Source: Thermoflexales bacterium
GTDB lineage: Bacteria; Chloroflexota; Anaerolineae; S140-20
Length of the DNA: 5,058 nucleotides
Direction of reading: 5' to 3'
Assembly (NCBI GenBank): GCA_015484715.1
Contig: WFUY01000574.1
Span: forward strand, 1 to 5,058
Below are positions 3,032 through 5,058 of the stretch, piece after piece (the stretch's first letter is position 1; the number at the start of each line of letters is the position of its first letter). A program made the position numbers and the translations under genes. The notes under the pieces were generated by a model. That model made no database searches, was not told where the DNA came from, and saw only the letters and a list, made by a program, of their open reading frames with translations.

Positions 3032-5058
3032 ATGAGTGGGTGGTGGCTTCACGCCGTCCTGGGAGGGGCCATTGCTGCGGTGATCTGGCTATTGCGTCGG
3101 CGCTGGCGCTCCCGACGGGCGCTGGAAGCCCGCGTGGCCGAACTGACCGCCCTCAGCCAGGCGGGCCGGGCGATCCTGGAGGCGCCTCCCGACGTGGATC
3201 GCCTCTGCGAACTGATCTACCAGCAGGCCAGCCAGATCGTGGACACCTCCAACTTCCAGTTGGGGCTCTTCGAGGATGGTCAGTACCGGATCAAGGTCTG
3301 GGTGCGGCGCGGAGAGCGACAGCCCCCCGCCAGCTTTGATCTGACGGATAATGGGGGACTGGTCGGCTGGATGCGGAGGAGCCGACAACCCCTCTTGGTG
3401 CATGATTTCCTTCGTGAATTGGACCGCCTGCCTGCCCGTCCCCGCTACGTCTCGGATGATCCCCCTCGCTCGGCCATCTTCGTCCCCCTTATCGCCCAGG
3501 AGCGGGTGATCGGGGCGATGGCCATCCAGAGCTACCGGCCGGCCGCCTTCACGCCGGACCACCAGCGGTTGCTCTCCATCATCGCCAATCAGGCCGCCGC
3601 CGCCATCGAAAATGCCCGCCTCTTCCAACAGGCCCAGCGGCGTGCCCGCCAGCTCACCCTCATCGGTCAGGTCAGCCGTCAGGTCACCGCCGTCCTGGAG
3701 CTGGACGATCTCTTCCAGCGGGTGGTCACGCTGATCCATCAAACCTTCGGCTACTACCACGTCGCTCTCTGCACCGTGGACGAGGCCCGTCAGGAGGTCG
3801 TCTTTCAGGCCAGCCTGCGCCCCGAACTGGAGGACCTGCGTCTTCCCCTGGGGGAAGGGCTGGTGGGCAGCGTGGCCCAGAGTGGCGAGCCGGCCTTGGT
3901 CAACGACGTCAGCCGAGACGAGCGTTATCTCTTCCTGGCCGCGCTACCGGAAACCCGGAGCGAGTTGGTCGTCCCCCTCAAGGTCGAGGGACGGGTCCTG
4001 GGCGTCCTGGACGTGCAGAGCGATGGTCTGCACGCCTTCTCCAATGACGACCTCTTCATCTTGGAGACGCTGGCCGACCAGGTGGCCATCGCCATCCAGG
4101 AGGCGCGGATGTATGCCCAGGCGCAAGAGCGGGCGCGCCAGTTGGCCGTCATCAGCGAGGTGGGCCGAGCCGTCGTCTCCATCCTGGACCTAGACCGCCT
4201 GCTGGACCAGGTGGTGATGCTGGTGCAGACCCGGCTGGGGTATCCCTATGTCTCCCTCTTCGTCGTCTCCGAGGACGAAGACCTGGTGCGCTATCAAGCC
4301 GGCATCGGGCGGGACGACCGATCCTCCCCGCTGAGGGGACAGACCTATCACCTCGACGACCCCAATCCGGTCCCCTGGGTCGCCGTCCACGGGGAGCCCC
4401 TCCTCGTCCACGATCTCCACCAGGACGCCCGGTGGCGCGCCGGAGCCGGTCCCGAGGTCATCCGTTCCGTCCTAGCGGTGCCGTTGAAGATCGGCAAGCG
4501 GGTAATCGGGGTCCTGCAAGTGCAGAGCGAGGAAGTGGGGGCTTTCGGCGAGGAGGATCGCTTCCTGTTGCAGACCTTGGCCGATACCGTGGCGGTGGCC
4601 TTGCGCAACGCCGAGCTCTACGCGGCCGAGCAGGCCCAAGCCTGGGTCTCGACGGCGCTGCTCCAGGTGGCCGAGGCGGTCGTCCGCCAGGCCGAGCTGA
4701 GCGACGTGCTCGACGTCGTCGCCCGACTGACGCCGATGCTGGTCGGCGTCGAGGTCTGTCTCATCCTGACTTGGGACGAGACGCGGCAGGTCCTGCTGCC
4801 CGGCGCGGCCTACGGCTTGGATCGGGAGCGGTTCGAGCGCTTCCGGTCCCTTCGGCTGCCCAGAGAGGCGTGGCCCGCCCTTCTGGAGCCGCCAGCCGAG
4901 GAGCGGATTGGACGGGGAATCGAGCCCCTGGAGGGGCCGGTTGCCTCGGCTCTCTCCACGGCGCTGGGCCTCACGGCACCTGTGGCCTTTCCCCTGTGGA
5001 CGCGGGGGAAGCTGAGAGGGGTCCTCGTCGTCACGCTTCCGGCGGAGCACCCTGCTCC
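3032..5058 (+). CDS. Membrane-anchored multi-GAF sensor protein (3' end beyond the window)
   Basis: One frame stays open from the ATG at 3032 to the window edge: 675 codons, no stop. AAGAGG (3021-3026) lies 5 bases before the ATG. Residues 4-21 form a short hydrophobic segment (WWLHAVLGGAIAAVIWLL) followed by RRRWRSRR, which suggests one N-terminal anchor with the rest in the cytoplasm. Then come GAF domains at about 54-198, 222-362 and 388-530, with a fourth from about 555 cut by the edge. Each complete domain ends alike: GAMAIQSY...IANQAAAAIENARLF, GVLDVQSD...LADQVAIAIQEARMY, GVLQVQSE...LADTVAVALRNAELY. Similar coiled linkers join them (RARQLTLIGQVSRQV, RARQLAVISEVGRAV). GAF domains bind small ligands or chromophores or mediate dimerisation; I see no clear cyclic-nucleotide or bilin signature. 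The output domain is missing. Beside a STAS/RsbW cassette, a SpoIIE-type PP2C phosphatase is my first guess, a histidine kinase or diguanylate cyclase the alternatives. Confidence 0.92.
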   Translation, partial: MSGWWLHAVLGGAIAAVIWLLRRRWRSRRALEARVAELTALSQAGRAILEAPPDVDRLCELIYQQASQIVDTSNFQLGLFEDGQYRIKVWVRRGERQPPASFDLTDNGGLVGWMRRSRQPLLVHDFLRELDRLPARPRYVSDDPPRSAIFVPLIAQERVIGAMAIQSYRPAAFTPDHQRLLSIIANQAAAAIENARLFQQAQRRARQLTLIGQVSRQVTAVLELDDLFQRVVTLIHQTFGYYHVALCTVDEARQEVVFQASLRPELEDLRLPLGEGLVGSVAQSGEPALVNDVSRDERYLFLAALPETRSELVVPLKVEGRVLGVLDVQSDGLHAFSNDDLFILETLADQVAIAIQEARMYAQAQERARQLAVISEVGRAVVSILDLDRLLDQVVMLVQTRLGYPYVSLFVVSEDEDLVRYQAGIGRDDRSSPLRGQTYHLDDPNPVPWVAVHGEPLLVHDLHQDARWRAGAGPEVIRSVLAVPLKIGKRVIGVLQVQSEEVGAFGEEDRFLLQTLADTVAVALRNAELYAAEQAQAWVSTALLQVAEAVVRQAELSDVLDVVARLTPMLVGVEVCLILTWDETRQVLLPGAAYGLDRERFERFRSLRLPREAWPALLEPPAEERIGRGIEPLEGPVASALSTALGLTAPVAFPLWTRGKLRGVLVVTLPAEHPA

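Noticed and set aside
2739..3035. 98-codon + frame across the intergenic region
   Set aside because: It overlaps the - strand membrane gene, its promoter and the inverted repeat, has no ribosome-binding site, and gives no recognisable protein.
3089..3760. 223-codon - strand open frame, and similar - strand frames at 3944-4126, 4190-4420 and 4472-5050
   Set aside because: They are antisense shadows of the GAF gene, caused by high GC. Their products are low-complexity, while the + strand reads as clear GAF domains.

Overview
The window is high-GC bacterial DNA with tightly packed genes, nearly all on the + strand. The organism is probably a member of the Chloroflexota (Anaerolineae-like). That is an inference from three things: multi-GAF sensor proteins next to partner-switching genes, short TACGTTTCACG-type tandem repeats between genes, and the small-protein/nucleotidyltransferase pair. 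No rRNA, tRNA or marker gene is present to prove it.

Layout. (1) Positions 1-1166 hold a run of four overlapping + strand genes: the tail of an unidentified protein, a 94-residue basic helical protein, a nucleotidyltransferase broken by an internal deletion plus frameshift, and an intact HinT-like histidine-triad hydrolase. Consecutive genes overlap by 23, 20 and 4 bases, so they are probably co-transcribed. (2) Positions 1182-1284 hold seven copies of a 14-bp tandem repeat that end directly at the Shine-Dalgarno of the next gene. (3) Positions 1298-2462 encode a compact partner-switching cassette: a STAS anti-sigma-factor antagonist (RsbV/SpoIIAA-like), an RsbW/SpoIIAB-like serine kinase/anti-sigma factor, and a second STAS protein overlapping the kinase gene. 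It ends at a strong hairpin terminator. (4) A small two-helix membrane protein lies on the - strand at 2543-2788, with a good extended -10 promoter and Shine-Dalgarno. (5) Positions 2789-3031 are intergenic and hold that promoter plus a three-arm inverted repeat. (6) From 3032 to the window edge runs one long + strand frame, still open at the end: a membrane-anchored protein with three complete GAF domains and a fourth beginning.

How the parts may work together. In partner switching, the kinase sequesters a sigma factor (or other target) and inactivates the STAS antagonists by phosphorylating a serine. A PP2C/SpoIIE-type phosphatase with a sensory N-terminus reverses this. The multi-GAF protein is a plausible sensory half of such a phosphatase, or of a histidine kinase; its output domain lies beyond the window, so this is a prediction only. 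No sigma factor is encoded here. The most unusual items are the STAS-kinase-STAS arrangement, the stepwise-diverging tandem repeat, the long nested hairpin between the convergent genes, and the decayed nucleotidyltransferase.
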